64,000 nt of DNA from Cytophagales bacterium (GCA_013298125.1 JAAFJP010000034.1:1-64000), one strand, 5' to 3'; shown: positions 1 to 8,940, numbered from the stretch's first letter. Numbers and translations are program-made. The notes: generated by a model not told the origin, from the sequence alone.

Positions 1-118
1 TGGTTTTCAAAGCCCCGCTGAGTTCTTAAAAACAAAAGGTATTGATATGAAAAATAACCCCATTAATCAAATAATTATAACTTAAAATAAGGATAACCCA
101 CTGTCCAGTTTTTAACGG

Positions 119-508
119 TCAGCACATTTTACTTTTTTGGTTTACAAAATACTCTTGGTGTGTGTCCTCCTCATAGCTGTCTTTATCATTCAAATTGTCT
201 TTTAAATATCGTCTTGATACTAAATAACATTTCGTTGGTTGCTCCTGTCTTATTCGTTCTAATTCATTAATTTTAGTGATAGAATCCTCTTCACTAACAT
301 TTTTACTTTCTTTTTCAGCTACTTGCTCCGTGCCTTTCTTATTAAAAGGTTGTGCAAGAATAATGACCGCCCAAATGCCATAAATCAAGTATTTGATATT
401 TTTTTCAATAGTTTGAGACTTATATAAACCATATAGTCCAATAGGAAAAAATACAACGCAAAGGGTAAAAACTAATAATTTTCTATCATACCATTTTTTC
501 GATTCCAT
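119..508 (-). CDS. Small two-helix membrane protein of unknown function
   Basis: The 129-residue product is not recognised. Residues about 10-28 and 38-52 are hydrophobic and look like two membrane helices. The rest is charged (Lys/Glu-rich 57-80, then a polar tail), so a short cytoplasmic or periplasmic tail is likely. It is the last gene visible in a leftward run of small genes behind the recombinase at 1451-2776, separated from the gene before it by about 37 bases. Membership of the integrated element is inferred from position only. Confidence 0.55.
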   Translation of the reverse strand: MESKKWYDRKLLVFTLCVVFFPIGLYGLYKSQTIEKNIKYLIYGIWAVIILAQPFNKKGTEQVAEKESKNVSEEDSITKINELERIRQEQPTKCYLVSRRYLKDNLNDKDSYEEDTHQEYFVNQKSKMC

Positions 509-545
509 ATTTATTTTTTGTTTGATGTTTATCTTTTTAGTTAAA

Positions 546-737
546 TCACTCTCTCATAAATTCATCATGTAGAACCTGGGGATTAGAAAAGTTTGGGTTA
601 ATTTCTAAAAAATCCTCCTCCGTGTATTCGGGTTCATCGTCTCCATACGCACGGTTTAAGTTTTGGTTTGATTGTCGGTAAAAATCCGTTCTTTCCTCCT
701 CAAATTCCGTGGAGGAGGTTGTTTTTGTTGTTTCCAT
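546..737 (-). CDS. Small acidic protein of the recombinase-linked operon
   Basis: A 63-residue acidic protein rich in Glu, Asp, Asn and Thr with no membrane segment and no recognised domain. An upstream in-frame Met at 776 would overlap the preceding gene by 35 bases. The Met at 737 lies 4 bases after that gene's stop at 742, so 737 is the chosen start. The tight spacing suggests co-translation with the genes at 742-981 and 986-1447. Small acidic partners of this kind are often antitoxins or adaptors, but nothing in the sequence shows this. Confidence 0.5.
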   Translation of the reverse strand: METTKTTSSTEFEEERTDFYRQSNQNLNRAYGDDEPEYTEEDFLEINPNFSNPQVLHDEFMRE

Positions 738-741
738 AGTT

Positions 742-981
742 TTATGCGGCTCTATCCAACGGTAAAAACTTAGCAATCACGCCAAACCCTTGCATAACCT
801 CCGCTAATTCGTTTAAATACCGTTCTCTAAGGTCTTTGTACTGTTCAATGATAGATAAGGGACTGTTTGCGTTATGGTGGCGTTCCAAAGTATTAGTATT
901 CATTTCTATCAGTTGCAACAAACGGGCAATGATTAACGCCTTTTGTTCGCCTTGTTTTATAAACTCTTGGTTCTCTTCCAT
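742..981 (-). CDS. Small helical protein of the recombinase-linked operon
   Basis: A 79-residue protein, mostly predicted helical from its Leu/Glu/Gln/Arg pattern, with no signal peptide or membrane segment. The family is not recognised. Its start (981) is 4 bases after the stop of the nucleotidyltransferase-like gene at 986, and its stop is 4 bases before the next start at 737. The three genes are therefore almost certainly one translation unit. A role as partner of the nucleotidyltransferase-like protein is inference from spacing. Confidence 0.55.
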   Translation of the reverse strand: MEENQEFIKQGEQKALIIARLLQLIEMNTNTLERHHNANSPLSIIEQYKDLRERYLNELAEVMQGFGVIAKFLPLDRAA

Positions 982-985
982 GATG

Positions 986-1447
986 TTAAAAATTTAGTTG
1001 AATAATTCCTTTATTTTGATTTGTTCTACTCGTTCCAAATGTATGTAACCATTCGATTCTATCCATTTGAAAATTATTGTAACCCTTGTGAGTGTCTGGG
1101 AACGTCTCCACAAAATAACCGTCCGTTCCGTTCTTGGTATCATACCGTAAACTCAATAGTTTTGAAATAGCCTTTTCGTGTTCTCGATACACCCCAAAAT
1201 CTAAAAATGTTACAAAATCAATGTCCTTTGGGTCTTTTTTATTGGTTACAAAACTCCCGTCTATCCATTGATAAAATCCTGTATTTACGGTTTCTTTGAT
1301 GTTTTCGAGATAAATCAAGTAGTTTTCAAATATTCGTTTTCGAGTTAATGATAAAGGGAAATTAGAAACAAACATTTTCTCAAATGTCTCTAAATCTGTC
1401 TCTATTACGTTGTAAGGGTATAAATTACCGTTTTTGTCAAATTCCAT
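986..1447 (-). CDS. Nucleotidyltransferase-like protein (DUF6932-type)
   Basis: A 153-residue protein with the core of a minimal nucleotidyltransferase. Residues 64-66 are Gly-Ser-Phe, followed by Asp-Pro-Lys-Asp-Ile-Asp at 72-77, giving the GS...DxD metal-binding pattern with Asp75 and Asp77 as likely ligands. Proteins with this core transfer NMP groups to a substrate; some act as toxins or antitoxins (MNT type) and others are of unknown role. Its start is 3 bases after the recombinase stop at 1451, so it is translated from the same transcript. Assignment to DUF6932 rests on the motif and length and is moderately sure. The substrate cannot be told. Confidence 0.6.
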   Translation of the reverse strand: MEFDKNGNLYPYNVIETDLETFEKMFVSNFPLSLTRKRIFENYLIYLENIKETVNTGFYQWIDGSFVTNKKDPKDIDFVTFLDFGVYREHEKAISKLLSLRYDTKNGTDGYFVETFPDTHKGYNNFQMDRIEWLHTFGTSRTNQNKGIIQLNF

Positions 1448-1450
1448 TTC

Positions 1451-2776
1451 TTAGATTGCTATTTTCAAAATATTATTCGTGGATTGTTGGGTTTGTAATA
1501 GGTTGCTCCATCCCTCCCGTATCTTATTAGCGTGTTCCCGTGGCGTTAGTTTTATGTACCTCATAAATGAACGCTCCGTACTATGTCCCGTTATCGCCAT
1601 GATAGAAATGGTCGGCATCCCTGCCAAATAGTTATTCGATGCAAAAGAACGCCTTGCGGTGTGGGTCGTCATTAACTCAAACTTGGTTTTGTTTATCGTT
1701 ACCCTTATACTTTGTTTTGTGAGGGTTTTACTTTCGATACTGTCAAACCCTGCGAGCTGTCCAATCTCTTTTAAATAATCATTCATTCTTTGATTAGAAA
1801 TAGCCCGTGGTAAACTCCCCTCATATTTGGCTACTATCCGCTGAACAGGTGGCAAAATGGGAACTACCACGGTTTTACCCGTTTTTTGAGTATCTATCTC
1901 AATAAATTCTCCGTGTTCGTCTTTATCAATATTTTCGGATTTAATCTTACTAAAATCTGCAAAACGTAAACCCGTCCAACAACCTACTAAAAATAAATCC
2001 CTTACACGCTCTAATTTTGAGTTATGCGAAAGGTCTAACGATTCCAACGTATTCAGTTCCTCCACGGTCAAATAAATTGCATCGGTTTCCTCTTTGAGTG
2101 TTTTAAATCGTCTCTTTTTAAAGTCCAATTTTTCATTTAGTCCGTATTCCGTGGCATGATTCAAAATAGCCTTTAAATTCTTAATCCGTGAACCAATCGT
2201 ATTGACTGCCATTTGTTTTTTATCACTTAGGAACTTTTGAAAGTCTAAATAAAAATCTAAGTCAATATCCTTAAAATCAAGTTTCTTATATTTTCGGTTT
2301 TGGTTTGAAAACTCTTTGAGAACGTTGTACAACGACCTGTAACCCTTGATTGTATGGTAGGATAGGGGTTTATTAGTTTGGTCAGAAATTGCGGAGGGTG
2401 CATCTACAATGAATTTATCCAAATACTCGAAGAAAGTCAGGGGTTTTATAATTTCTTTGGGTTTAGAAATTTCCAAAACTTTTTCAGTATAAATTTCCTT
2501 CAATTCGTCCTTTGTGGGAAAACGGTTTTCATTTTCATTCTGAAACTTCAAAATAATATCATTCACCTGACTATCAAGTTTTCTAAGACGGGCGGTAAAT
2601 TCTGGGTGTTCCTTTAAGGACTTACGGGGTTTTTGTTCTTTTTCGTTCCAATGTTCGGGGGCAATAATCTGATTAGTTGGAAGTTTCAACCGTTCCCCAT
2701 TGTAGGACACATACAGGAGTATAGGAGTTGGTTTTGATGTTTTCACATCACGGAGGTAAAAGTTAATCTTTGCCAT
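1451..2776 (-). CDS. Tyrosine recombinase / integrase
   Basis: A 441-residue site-specific recombinase that would integrate and excise the element to its left. It has the Bacteroidota layout: N-terminal arm-DNA-binding domain (about 1-100), SAM-like core-binding domain (about 113-215) and C-terminal catalytic domain. Catalytic residues are visible: Arg271 in TGLRFAD, Lys298 or Lys301, His372 and Arg375 in HTAR, His398 in GHS and the nucleophile Tyr407. All are present, so the enzyme is probably active. The start is well supported by the typical MAKINFYLR opening. Two direct repeats lie about 50 bases upstream of the start. The next gene follows after 3 bases. Confidence 0.93.
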   Translation of the reverse strand: MAKINFYLRDVKTSKPTPILLYVSYNGERLKLPTNQIIAPEHWNEKEQKPRKSLKEHPEFTARLRKLDSQVNDIILKFQNENENRFPTKDELKEIYTEKVLEISKPKEIIKPLTFFEYLDKFIVDAPSAISDQTNKPLSYHTIKGYRSLYNVLKEFSNQNRKYKKLDFKDIDLDFYLDFQKFLSDKKQMAVNTIGSRIKNLKAILNHATEYGLNEKLDFKKRRFKTLKEETDAIYLTVEELNTLESLDLSHNSKLERVRDLFLVGCWTGLRFADFSKIKSENIDKDEHGEFIEIDTQKTGKTVVVPILPPVQRIVAKYEGSLPRAISNQRMNDYLKEIGQLAGFDSIESKTLTKQSIRVTINKTKFELMTTHTARRSFASNNYLAGMPTISIMAITGHSTERSFMRYIKLTPREHANKIREGWSNLLQTQQSTNNILKIAI

Positions 2777-2825
2777 GTTTTAAGTTGTTTAATCGAACAA
2801 AACAAAGATAATACTTTTATTTTTT

Positions 2826-2849
2826 GGGGGACACTTTGGGGGACACTTT
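2826..2849. repeat. Tandem 12-bp direct repeats upstream of the integrase
   Basis: Two back-to-back copies of GGGGGACACTTT lie at 2826-2837 and 2838-2849, 50 bases before the recombinase start. Direct repeats beside integrase genes are commonly arm-type binding sites or promoter elements. Which applies here cannot be told. Confidence 0.5.
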
Positions 2850-2958
2850 TTTTGGATTATATCGGGATTTATAGGATAGCATAGGATTTTCAATTTTCAT
2901 AACTCATTGATAATCAATACATTTAAGTATTATGTGAAATTGTAAAATTGCACAGTTA

Positions 2959-2977
2959 GTAGTCCCGCTGGGGCTAC
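2959..2977. other. Small palindrome, candidate element boundary
   Basis: GTAGTCCCGCTGGGGCTAC forms a short hairpin (GTAG..CCC with GGG..CTAC). It lies between the integrase promoter region and the terminator of the chromosomal helicase gene. The right edge of the integrated element should fall in 2850-2983, so this is a candidate attachment core. No second copy is seen in the window; the other end would lie off the left edge. Confidence 0.25.
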
Positions 2978-2983
2978 AAACAT

Positions 2984-3022
2984 AAAAAAACCTTTAACTA
3001 TCAATTAGTTAAAGGTTTTTTT
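2984..3022 (-). terminator. Terminator of the rhlE-type helicase
   Basis: Perfect 17-bp arms at 2984-3000 and 3006-3022 with a 5-base loop, ending in a T-run on the minus strand (and an A-run that makes it work on either strand). It starts 4 bases beyond the helicase stop. Confidence 0.9.
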
Positions 3023-3026
3023 ATAT

Positions 3027-4259
3027 CTATCCTTTTTTCACAAATCCGGGTTTCTTTTTATGATACGTTTTTTTCTTGTGAAAAATACCAGAACTTACCC
3101 GCTTTTCGGGCTGATATGTGGGAGCATCACCTAAACCTGCGGGGAGTGAAAGCTTAGGAATTTCCTTCTCAATTAATTCTTCTATTGCTGCAAATTTCGC
3201 TTGGTCTTTGTCGTTGATGAAAGTTATTGCCGTGCCTGTGGTTTCGGCTCTGGCGGTTCTTCCGATGCGGTGAACGTAATCTTCGGGGTCGTGTGGGGTG
3301 TTGAAATTTACCACCAGACTGATGCCTTCTACGTCTATTCCACGAGAGAGAATATCCGTTCCAATCAAGATTTGAAGGGATTTTGCCTTAAATTCTCGCA
3401 TGATTTCTTCACGCTCTTTTTGTTCTAAATCTGAATGGAATGCCTTGGTTTTCAGACCAATACGTCTTAACTCTTGGTCTAATTTCTTGACACTTTCTTT
3501 GGTTGAAGCAAAAATAATGACACTGCCATAATTCCCTTCTTTCAAGATATGTTGAAGGAGTTTTATCTTTTGAGTATCGTACGCCAAATATGCCTGTTGC
3601 AAAATTCCTTCCGAAGGTTTCGAGATAGAAATATTCAGTTGTTCTGGATTTACGAGAATAGAATGAGCCAATTTTCTAATCTTGGGAGGCATCGTAGCGG
3701 AGAACAAAAGCGTCTGGCGTTTGACGGGAATGTATTTGATAATTTTGAGAATATCGTCAAAGAAACCCATGTCCAACATTCTGTCGGCTTCGTCCAAAAT
3801 AAGATGTTGGAGTTGTGAGAAATCAATCGCACCCATCTGCAAAATCGCAATCAATCGCCCTGGGGTCGCAATGATAATATCCGCCCCTTCTTCCAAAGCC
3901 TTTTTTTGCTGATTCCAAGCATTGCCATCGCCTCCGCCATAAATCGAAATAGAACTCACACCCGTAAAATATCCCAAACCTTCTACCTGATTGTCAATTT
4001 GGGTCGCCAATTCACGTGTGGGTGAAATAATGAGGGTATTCAGTCGCCTTTTTTCATCGGGTAAACTGATGATTTTGTTAATAATTGGTAAGAGAAATGC
4101 CGCCGTTTTGCCAGTCCCCGTTTGGGCACAGGCTATCAAATCTTTATTCGTTTGAATCAGCGGAATAGCTTGGGCTTGAATGGGAGTGGGTTTTGAGTAA
4201 CCCATTGAGTATAAGCCTTCTAAGAGTTTTTCGTCAAAGTTAAAATCCTGAAATGTCAA
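3027..4259 (-). CDS. rhlE: DEAD-box RNA helicase, RhlE type
   Basis: A 410-residue ATP-dependent RNA helicase. The Q motif (PTPIQ, 24-28), Walker A AQTGTGKT (45-52), PTREL (80-84), DEAD box at 156-159, SAT at 187-189 and HRIGRTAR in the second RecA domain are all present. The C-terminus is a short Lys/His-rich basic tail, as in the RhlE group that acts in ribosome assembly and cold-adapted RNA remodelling. It is monocistronic, ending in a strong hairpin. A second DEAD-box gene lies at 60066-61475. The helicase function is certain; the RhlE label is by family resemblance. Confidence 0.92.
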   Translation of the reverse strand: MTFQDFNFDEKLLEGLYSMGYSKPTPIQAQAIPLIQTNKDLIACAQTGTGKTAAFLLPIINKIISLPDEKRRLNTLIISPTRELATQIDNQVEGLGYFTGVSSISIYGGGDGNAWNQQKKALEEGADIIIATPGRLIAILQMGAIDFSQLQHLILDEADRMLDMGFFDDILKIIKYIPVKRQTLLFSATMPPKIRKLAHSILVNPEQLNISISKPSEGILQQAYLAYDTQKIKLLQHILKEGNYGSVIIFASTKESVKKLDQELRRIGLKTKAFHSDLEQKEREEIMREFKAKSLQILIGTDILSRGIDVEGISLVVNFNTPHDPEDYVHRIGRTARAETTGTAITFINDKDQAKFAAIEELIEKEIPKLSLPAGLGDAPTYQPEKRVSSGIFHKKKTYHKKKPGFVKKG

Positions 4260-4295
4260 GTTGTGGTCGTTTTTAAAATGTTGAGTAAGGAAAAT

Positions 4296-4380
4296 TTTAG
4301 TAGGTAGTTTTTAGTTGGCAGTTGGCAGTAAAATGGAATTAAAACCATACTGCCTACTACAAACTTCAAAACTGCCTACT
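4296..4380. repeat. Word-like inverted repeat (GGCAGT / ACTGCC units)
   Basis: The left half repeats GTAGGTAGT and TTGGCAGT units and the right half repeats ACTGCCTACT, giving an imperfect hairpin around 4330-4345. It lies between the 3' end of the Uma2 pseudogene and the helicase start. Similar text recurs at 40222-40345, 43990-44030 and 46061-46128. Confidence 0.6.
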
Positions 4381-4978
4381 CAATAGAAACCCCTTCTTTT
4401 TTCAAATATTGAGGTACGTTAAAAGTAATTCCGTTGGTTATTTCTATATCTTTTTGCCAATCAATCATCAGCCAGTCTTTGTTAGGTTCTGCTACGATAA
4501 TTTTTTGGGTTTTGGTCAAAATCCAGATTACTTTTTGTGTTGCAAATTTTAGTAAATTATCTGTTTTTCGTTGAATATAATCAAAATCCGAAAAGGTACT
4601 GTTATCAATTTCTACATCCACTTCAATATTAATCATCGGTGGAATATTTAGATAATGGGTATCAATTAAGTCTGGTGTAAGTGTCTGTTTATCAAATACT
4701 AACACATCTCCCGAAAGATTGTTTCCTTTATTAATGTGTAAGCCTCCTTCACCTGTAAAGACGTAAAACAAATTCTCATCAAGGTTTCTATCAAGCAAAC
4801 GGAACAAATATCATACTATAAAAATCTGTAAACCACTCGCACCCATGATGTCTTCTAATGTTTTTTCTTTTCTCAAAACAGCTTTGTACCCTTTGTAAAA
4901 TACGGGCATATCATCCAAGGTTTCCTTGACTAAATATGTAGGTACTTTCGGTATTTTTCGCTGTGATGAATACGTCAT
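4376..4978 (-). pseudogene. Uma2-family nuclease gene broken by an in-frame stop
   Basis: Read from the ATG at 4978, the frame encodes 55 residues, then TGA at 4811-4813, then continues in the same frame to 4376. The 200-codon whole matches the length of the Uma2 (DUF820) family, PD-(D/E)XK-fold proteins common in Bacteroidota and cyanobacteria. The downstream part has the family-like segments SGDVLVFD, INIEVDVEI and VIWILTKTQKIIV. A single C-to-T change (CGA to TGA) would explain the break. A 143-residue product from the TTG at 4807 is possible but would lack the N-terminal domain. I therefore call it a pseudogene, barring sequencing error. Confidence 0.75.
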
Positions 4979-5119
4979 TTTGTTTATATTTCAAACAAAT
5001 TTAGCGATTTTAAAGTACTTTTCCAAGAGAAGATAGATAAGACGAAAGGTTGAAAACTCTACTTACTATTCACTGCAAGATAAATTTTACTAAGTAACCG
5101 ATAATAGTTAGTTTATGTT

Positions 5120-5152
5120 AAACCTAATAGGTTTTCAAAACCTGTTAGGTTT
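5120..5152. repeat. Palindrome with GGTTTTCAAAACC centre
   Basis: A 33-base near-perfect palindrome of the form AAACCTAATAGGTTTT-C-AAAACCTGTTAGGTTT, with one mismatch pair. The same centre type occurs inside the elements at 16800-16910 and 43697-43820. Just to the right, 5188-5203 (TCGCAGAGGCAAACCG) resembles 42812-42827. Confidence 0.6.
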
Positions 5153-5260
5153 GATTATCAAGCACTTATGATTTAAGAATAACATAATCGCAGAGGCAAA
5201 CCGCTTAAATTCAAACGAGTACTTATCTACTTACCATTTTTACTTTCACAACCTTTGCAG

Positions 5261-5268
5261 TACCTTTG
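5261..5268 (+). promoter_or_regulatory. -7 promoter element of ettA
   Basis: TACCTTTG matches the Bacteroidota -7 consensus TAnnTTTG, 24 bases before the ettA start. A clear TTTG at -33 is not seen. Confidence 0.55.
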
Positions 5269-5292
5269 AATTACTAAATTTTTAACAAACAA

Positions 5293-6963
5293 ATGAGTCA
5301 AGAAACCATCATATTTTCGATGGAGCGAGTTTCTAAAACCGTTCCCCCTCAAAAACAAATCTTAAAAAATATTTACCTCTCTTTTTTCTACGGAGCAAAA
5401 ATTGGTGTTTTGGGTCTCAATGGCTCTGGAAAGTCGTCTCTCCTACGCATCATTGCGGGTAAAGACAAAGGCTACACGGGTGATATTGTGTTCTCGCAAG
5501 GATATTCTGTTGGAATGTTGGAGCAAGAACCTGAACTCGACCCTACCAAAACCGTCAGAGAAATCGTGGAGGAAGGCGTTGCCGAAGTAGTAGCTTTATT
5601 GAAAGAATTTGACGAAATCAACGAAGCCTTTGGCGACCCAGATGCCGATTTTGACAAGTTATTAGAACGTCAAGGTACAGTCCAAGAAAAACTCGACCAC
5701 CATAATGCTTGGGAATTGGACACTCGTCTCGAACGTGCCATGGATGCTTTGCGTTGTCCGCCTTCGGATGCTAATGTAGCGAATCTGTCAGGTGGTGAAA
5801 AACGCCGTGTGGCTCTTTGTCGCTTGCTTTTACAAGAACCTGACGTTTTATTGTTAGATGAACCAACCAACCATTTGGATGCTGAGTCCGTGCTTTGGTT
5901 AGAGGAACATTTACGTCAATACAAGGGAACGGTCATTGCCGTAACTCACGATAGATACTTTTTGGATAACGTAGCGGGTTGGATTTTGGAATTGGATAGG
6001 GGAGAGGGTATTCCATGGAAAGGCAATTATTCTTCGTGGTTGGAGCAAAAACAAAATCGTTTGGCGAAGGAAGAAAAAACCGAATCTCGTCGTCAGAAGA
6101 CTTTGCAACGAGAATTAGAATGGGTTAGAATGTCGCCAAAAGCTCGTCAGGCAAAATCGAAAGCTCGTTTGGATGCCTACGATAAATTGATGTCGGAAGA
6201 AAACCGTCAGAAAGAAGATAAATTAGAAATTTTTATTCCCGCAGGTCCACGTCTGGGTAACAAAGTTATTGAGGTTCAAGGGGTTACGAAGGCTTATGGA
6301 GATAAATTATTGTTCGATAATCTTAATTTTTCGTTGCCTCCTGCGGGTATTGTGGGCGTAATCGGACCCAATGGTGCTGGTAAATCAACGCTTTTCAAAC
6401 TCATCACGGGACAAGTTCAGCCCGATGCAGGAACGTTTGAAGTCGGCGAAACCGTACAAATGGCTTATGTTGATCAAGAACACAATCAATTGGCGGCTGA
6501 AAAATCGGTATTTGAATTGGTTTCAGGTGGAACAGAAATGACACTTTTAGGTGGACGACAAGTGAACGCTCGTGCGTATGTGAGCAAGTTCAATTTCAAC
6601 GGAGCCGACCAAGAAAAGAAAATTGGAATGTTATCAGGTGGGGAAAGAAACCGTGTACATTTAGCGATGATGTTGAAAGAAGGAGCGAATCTTTTGTTAT
6701 TAGATGAACCAACTAACGACTTGGATGTCAATACTTTACGTGCTTTGGAAGAAGCCTTGGAAAACTTCGGAGGTTGTGCCGTGGTAATTTCCCATGATAG
6801 ATGGTTTTTGGATAGAATTGCCACGCATATCTTGGCATTTGAAGGAGATTCGCAAGTTTATTGGTTTGAAGGCAACTTCTCTGATTATGAAGAAAATCGT
6901 AAAAAGCGTTTGGGTAATGATGCCACGCCGAAGCGGATTCGTTATAAGAAATTGGGGGATTAA
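5293..6963 (+). CDS. ettA: Energy-dependent translational throttle protein EttA
   Basis: A 556-residue ABC-F protein that binds the ribosomal E site and gates entry into elongation according to ATP/ADP level. Two ABC domains are present: Walker [10 protein letters not shown] at 41-49 and GPNGAGKST in the second half, signature motifs LSGGEKRRV and LSGGERNRV, and Walker [12 protein letters not shown] and [11 protein letters not shown]. The linker between the domains and the short arm insertion fit EttA, as does the length (E. coli EttA is 555). It has no membrane domain and is cytoplasmic. It is preceded by a -7 element and stands alone. Confidence 0.95.
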   Translation: MSQETIIFSMERVSKTVPPQKQILKNIYLSFFYGAKIGVLGLNGSGKSSLLRIIAGKDKGYTGDIVFSQGYSVGMLEQEPELDPTKTVREIVEEGVAEVVALLKEFDEINEAFGDPDADFDKLLERQGTVQEKLDHHNAWELDTRLERAMDALRCPPSDANVANLSGGEKRRVALCRLLLQEPDVLLLDEPTNHLDAESVLWLEEHLRQYKGTVIAVTHDRYFLDNVAGWILELDRGEGIPWKGNYSSWLEQKQNRLAKEEKTESRRQKTLQRELEWVRMSPKARQAKSKARLDAYDKLMSEENRQKEDKLEIFIPAGPRLGNKVIEVQGVTKAYGDKLLFDNLNFSLPPAGIVGVIGPNGAGKSTLFKLITGQVQPDAGTFEVGETVQMAYVDQEHNQLAAEKSVFELVSGGTEMTLLGGRQVNARAYVSKFNFNGADQEKKIGMLSGGERNRVHLAMMLKEGANLLLLDEPTNDLDVNTLRALEEALENFGGCAVVISHDRWFLDRIATHILAFEGDSQVYWFEGNFSDYEENRKKRLGNDATPKRIRYKKLGD

Positions 6964-7018
6964 TTTTCGTTATTTGTAAATGGGTTCGTCTTTTTAAAAG
7001 GGCGAACCCATTTACTTT

Positions 7019-7741
7019 TCACTCCTCCATCAATATCTTCAACATCTTCTCAGGATTTTCTACAAATGATTTCGTCACTTTATAATGTTCTGTATCTTGA
7101 TAATTTACTTGTTTAAAACCATTATCCAATTCATAGATTATCGCATCTGGATAAGCCATCAAAATGGGTGAATGTGTGGCAATAATAAACTGCGAACCTT
7201 GTTTTATCAAATCATTCATTCTGGACAATAAAGCTAATTGTCGAGCGGGCGAAAGTGCAGCTTCGGGTTCATCCAAAATATACAAGCCCTTTCCACGAAA
7301 ACGATTAAAAAAGACTGAAAAGAACGACTCCCCATGCGACTGTTCGTGTAAAGAAATATATCCATACGATTTTTGAGCCCCTATTTCATCAATATTTGAG
7401 GCTAAATTATAAAAACTTTCTGCCCGCAAAAAGAAGCTATCTTTGGGTCTATCAGCTCCTTGAATAAGCAAGATTTTATCCCACAAACCTGAATGAGAAT
7501 CTTGGGTCGAAAAATTAAAATTCTTAGAACCTCCTTCTGGATTGAATCCATAGGCTACTGCAATCGCCTCTAAAATAGTTGATTTACCAGAACCATTTTC
7601 TCCTACTAAAAAGGTAACTTTTGGGTGAAACTCTAAGACATCTAAACTCTTGACGGCGGGCAAACAATAAGGATATTCATCAAAAGATTCGATTCTTTCA
7701 GTTCGTAATTCTATTCTCCTCAAAAACTGGTACAGGTTCAT
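7019..7741 (-). CDS. AAA family ATPase (COG3910-like)
   Basis: A 240-residue soluble ATPase of the SMC/ABC-like class. Walker A GENGSGKST lies at about 47-55, Walker B LYILDEPEAALSP in the second half, and ATHSP carries the switch His. Proteins of this family are encoded across bacteria, often in defence or repair settings, with no settled function. It is not beside a nuclease here, so no system can be named. Its start codon directly abuts the promoter of the divergent FKBP gene. Confidence 0.85.
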   Translation of the reverse strand: MNLYQFLRRIELRTERIESFDEYPYCLPAVKSLDVLEFHPKVTFLVGENGSGKSTILEAIAVAYGFNPEGGSKNFNFSTQDSHSGLWDKILLIQGADRPKDSFFLRAESFYNLASNIDEIGAQKSYGYISLHEQSHGESFFSVFFNRFRGKGLYILDEPEAALSPARQLALLSRMNDLIKQGSQFIIATHSPILMAYPDAIIYELDNGFKQVNYQDTEHYKVTKSFVENPEKMLKILMEE

Positions 7742-7749
7742 TATCTTTG
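7742..7749 (+). promoter_or_regulatory. -7 promoter element of the FKBP gene
   Basis: TATCTTTG fits TAnnTTTG and lies 20 bases before the ATG at 7770, immediately beyond the start codon of the divergent ATPase gene. The -33 region would fall inside that gene. Confidence 0.5.
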
Positions 7750-7769
7750 TGCTTTAAATCGTAAATATC

Positions 7770-8207
7770 ATGAATATTTTTGAAAGACAACAATTACAAA
7801 TGAGAGAAATATTAGCAAACGAAATCAAAAGAGGTTCGGCTTTTTTAGCGAAGAACTTAGAAAGACCAGAAGTTACCGAAACGGCAAGTGGTTTACAGTA
7901 TGAAGTTTTAGTAGAAGGAACTGGTGAAAAACCGAGTGGTCCAAGAGCCAAAGTCCTTACGCATTATCACGGCACAACGATTGATGGTGTGGTTTTCGAT
8001 AGTAGCGTATTGCGTAACGAACCAATCAGTTTTGGTTTAAATCAAGTAATAGAAGGTTGGACAGAAGGTTTGCAGTTAATGCCTACGGGTAGCAAATACA
8101 GATTCTTCATTCCTCATCATTTGGCTTATGGCGAAGGTGGTGCTGGCAGGGATATTCCTGGGGGAGCTACTTTGATTTTTGAAGTAGAGCTTTTGAAGAC
8201 CAATTAA
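7770..8207 (+). CDS. FKBP-type peptidyl-prolyl isomerase
   Basis: A 145-residue cis-trans prolyl isomerase of the FklB/Mip group, acting as a folding helper. The short helical N-terminal stretch (1-30) is followed by the FKBP domain, with the conserved VLTHYHGTTIDGVVFDSS, VIEGWTEGLQLMPTGSKYRFFIP and LAYGEGGAG segments and the final LIFEVELL strand. There is no signal peptide, so the protein should be cytoplasmic. It is monocistronic and followed by a strong terminator. Confidence 0.9.
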   Translation: MNIFERQQLQMREILANEIKRGSAFLAKNLERPEVTETASGLQYEVLVEGTGEKPSGPRAKVLTHYHGTTIDGVVFDSSVLRNEPISFGLNQVIEGWTEGLQLMPTGSKYRFFIPHHLAYGEGGAGRDIPGGATLIFEVELLKTN

Positions 8208-8240
8208 ATCCATTTTTTTGTAGATTTACCTGTTCTAATC

Positions 8241-8281
8241 AAATAAATGAGGCTTCGCATTGAGTGAAGCCTTATTTATTT
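8241..8281 (+). terminator. Bidirectional-looking terminator after the FKBP gene
   Basis: Sixteen-base arms at 8241-8256 and 8266-8281 pair with one G-T position; the loop is 9 bases. A-rich and T-rich ends flank the GGCTTC/GAAGCC core. Confidence 0.85.
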
Positions 8282-8367
8282 CCGAGATATTTTCACTTGG
8301 CACGCAACCTTGTTATAAGATTTGCGTATTTGACAATACATTGATAGCATACGTCTAAAACATTCTA

Positions 8368-8940
8368 TTGTTCAATATTGCCATCAAAATGCCCATTACC
8401 ATAGACCGCAACCATACACTCGAAGCCCTACTGGAAGGCTGCCGCATAGGCAACCCTAAAAGTCAAGAATTGCTTTACAGGCAGTTCTATGGCTATGCTA
8501 TGAGTGTGTGCTTGCGTTATACCCGTACCCGTGATGAAGCCATTGAGATTGTCAATGATGGTTTTATCAAGATTTTTAATAATATTGATAAGATAGATTT
8601 AACAAAATCTTTCAAGAACTGGTTACGGAGAATTATGGTAAATACGGCTTTGGACTATTACCGCCAAAACCACAAACACTATAACCATGAGGATATTCAG
8701 GAGGCTGAGTATTTGATAAGCGACAATAAAGATGCCTCTTCGGATATATCTTATGAAGAACTCTTGGGATTAGTCCAAAACCTCTCGCCTGCCTATCGAA
8801 CGGTCTTTAACTTGTTTGTTATTGACGGGTATTCGCACGAAGAGATTGGTGATATGTTAAATATCTCAGTAGGTACTTCCAAATCTAATTTGGCAAGAGC
8901 AAGGATTAATTTGAGAGAGATGTTGAGTAAAGACAGTTGA
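8368..8940 (+). CDS. RNA polymerase sigma-70 factor, ECF type
   Basis: A 190-residue ECF sigma factor. Region 2 contains RQFYGYAMSVCLRYTRTRDEA and the DNA-melting segment FKNWLRRIMVNTALDYYR. Region 4 is the helix-turn-helix LSPAYRTVFNLF..GYSHEEIGDMLNIS..TSKSNLARAR. The first Met at 8368 is used, but the Met at 8389 (MPITID) fits typical family starts equally well. The next gene encodes a membrane protein with a short cytoplasmic N-terminus and probably acts as its anti-sigma or sensor partner. Such sigma/partner pairs are common in Bacteroidota envelope regulation. Confidence 0.92.
   Translation: MFNIAIKMPITIDRNHTLEALLEGCRIGNPKSQELLYRQFYGYAMSVCLRYTRTRDEAIEIVNDGFIKIFNNIDKIDLTKSFKNWLRRIMVNTALDYYRQNHKHYNHEDIQEAEYLISDNKDASSDISYEELLGLVQNLSPAYRTVFNLFVIDGYSHEEIGDMLNISVGTSKSNLARARINLREMLSKDS

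Noticed and set aside
1-118. Left attachment site of the integrated element
   Set aside because: AGCCCCGCTGAGTTCT near the left edge only loosely resembles the 2959 palindrome; no exact repeat is seen.
4376-4807. An intact 143-residue Uma2 protein from a TTG start
   Set aside because: The same frame continues upstream past a single TGA to an ATG giving the family's full length; a nonsense mutation fits better.
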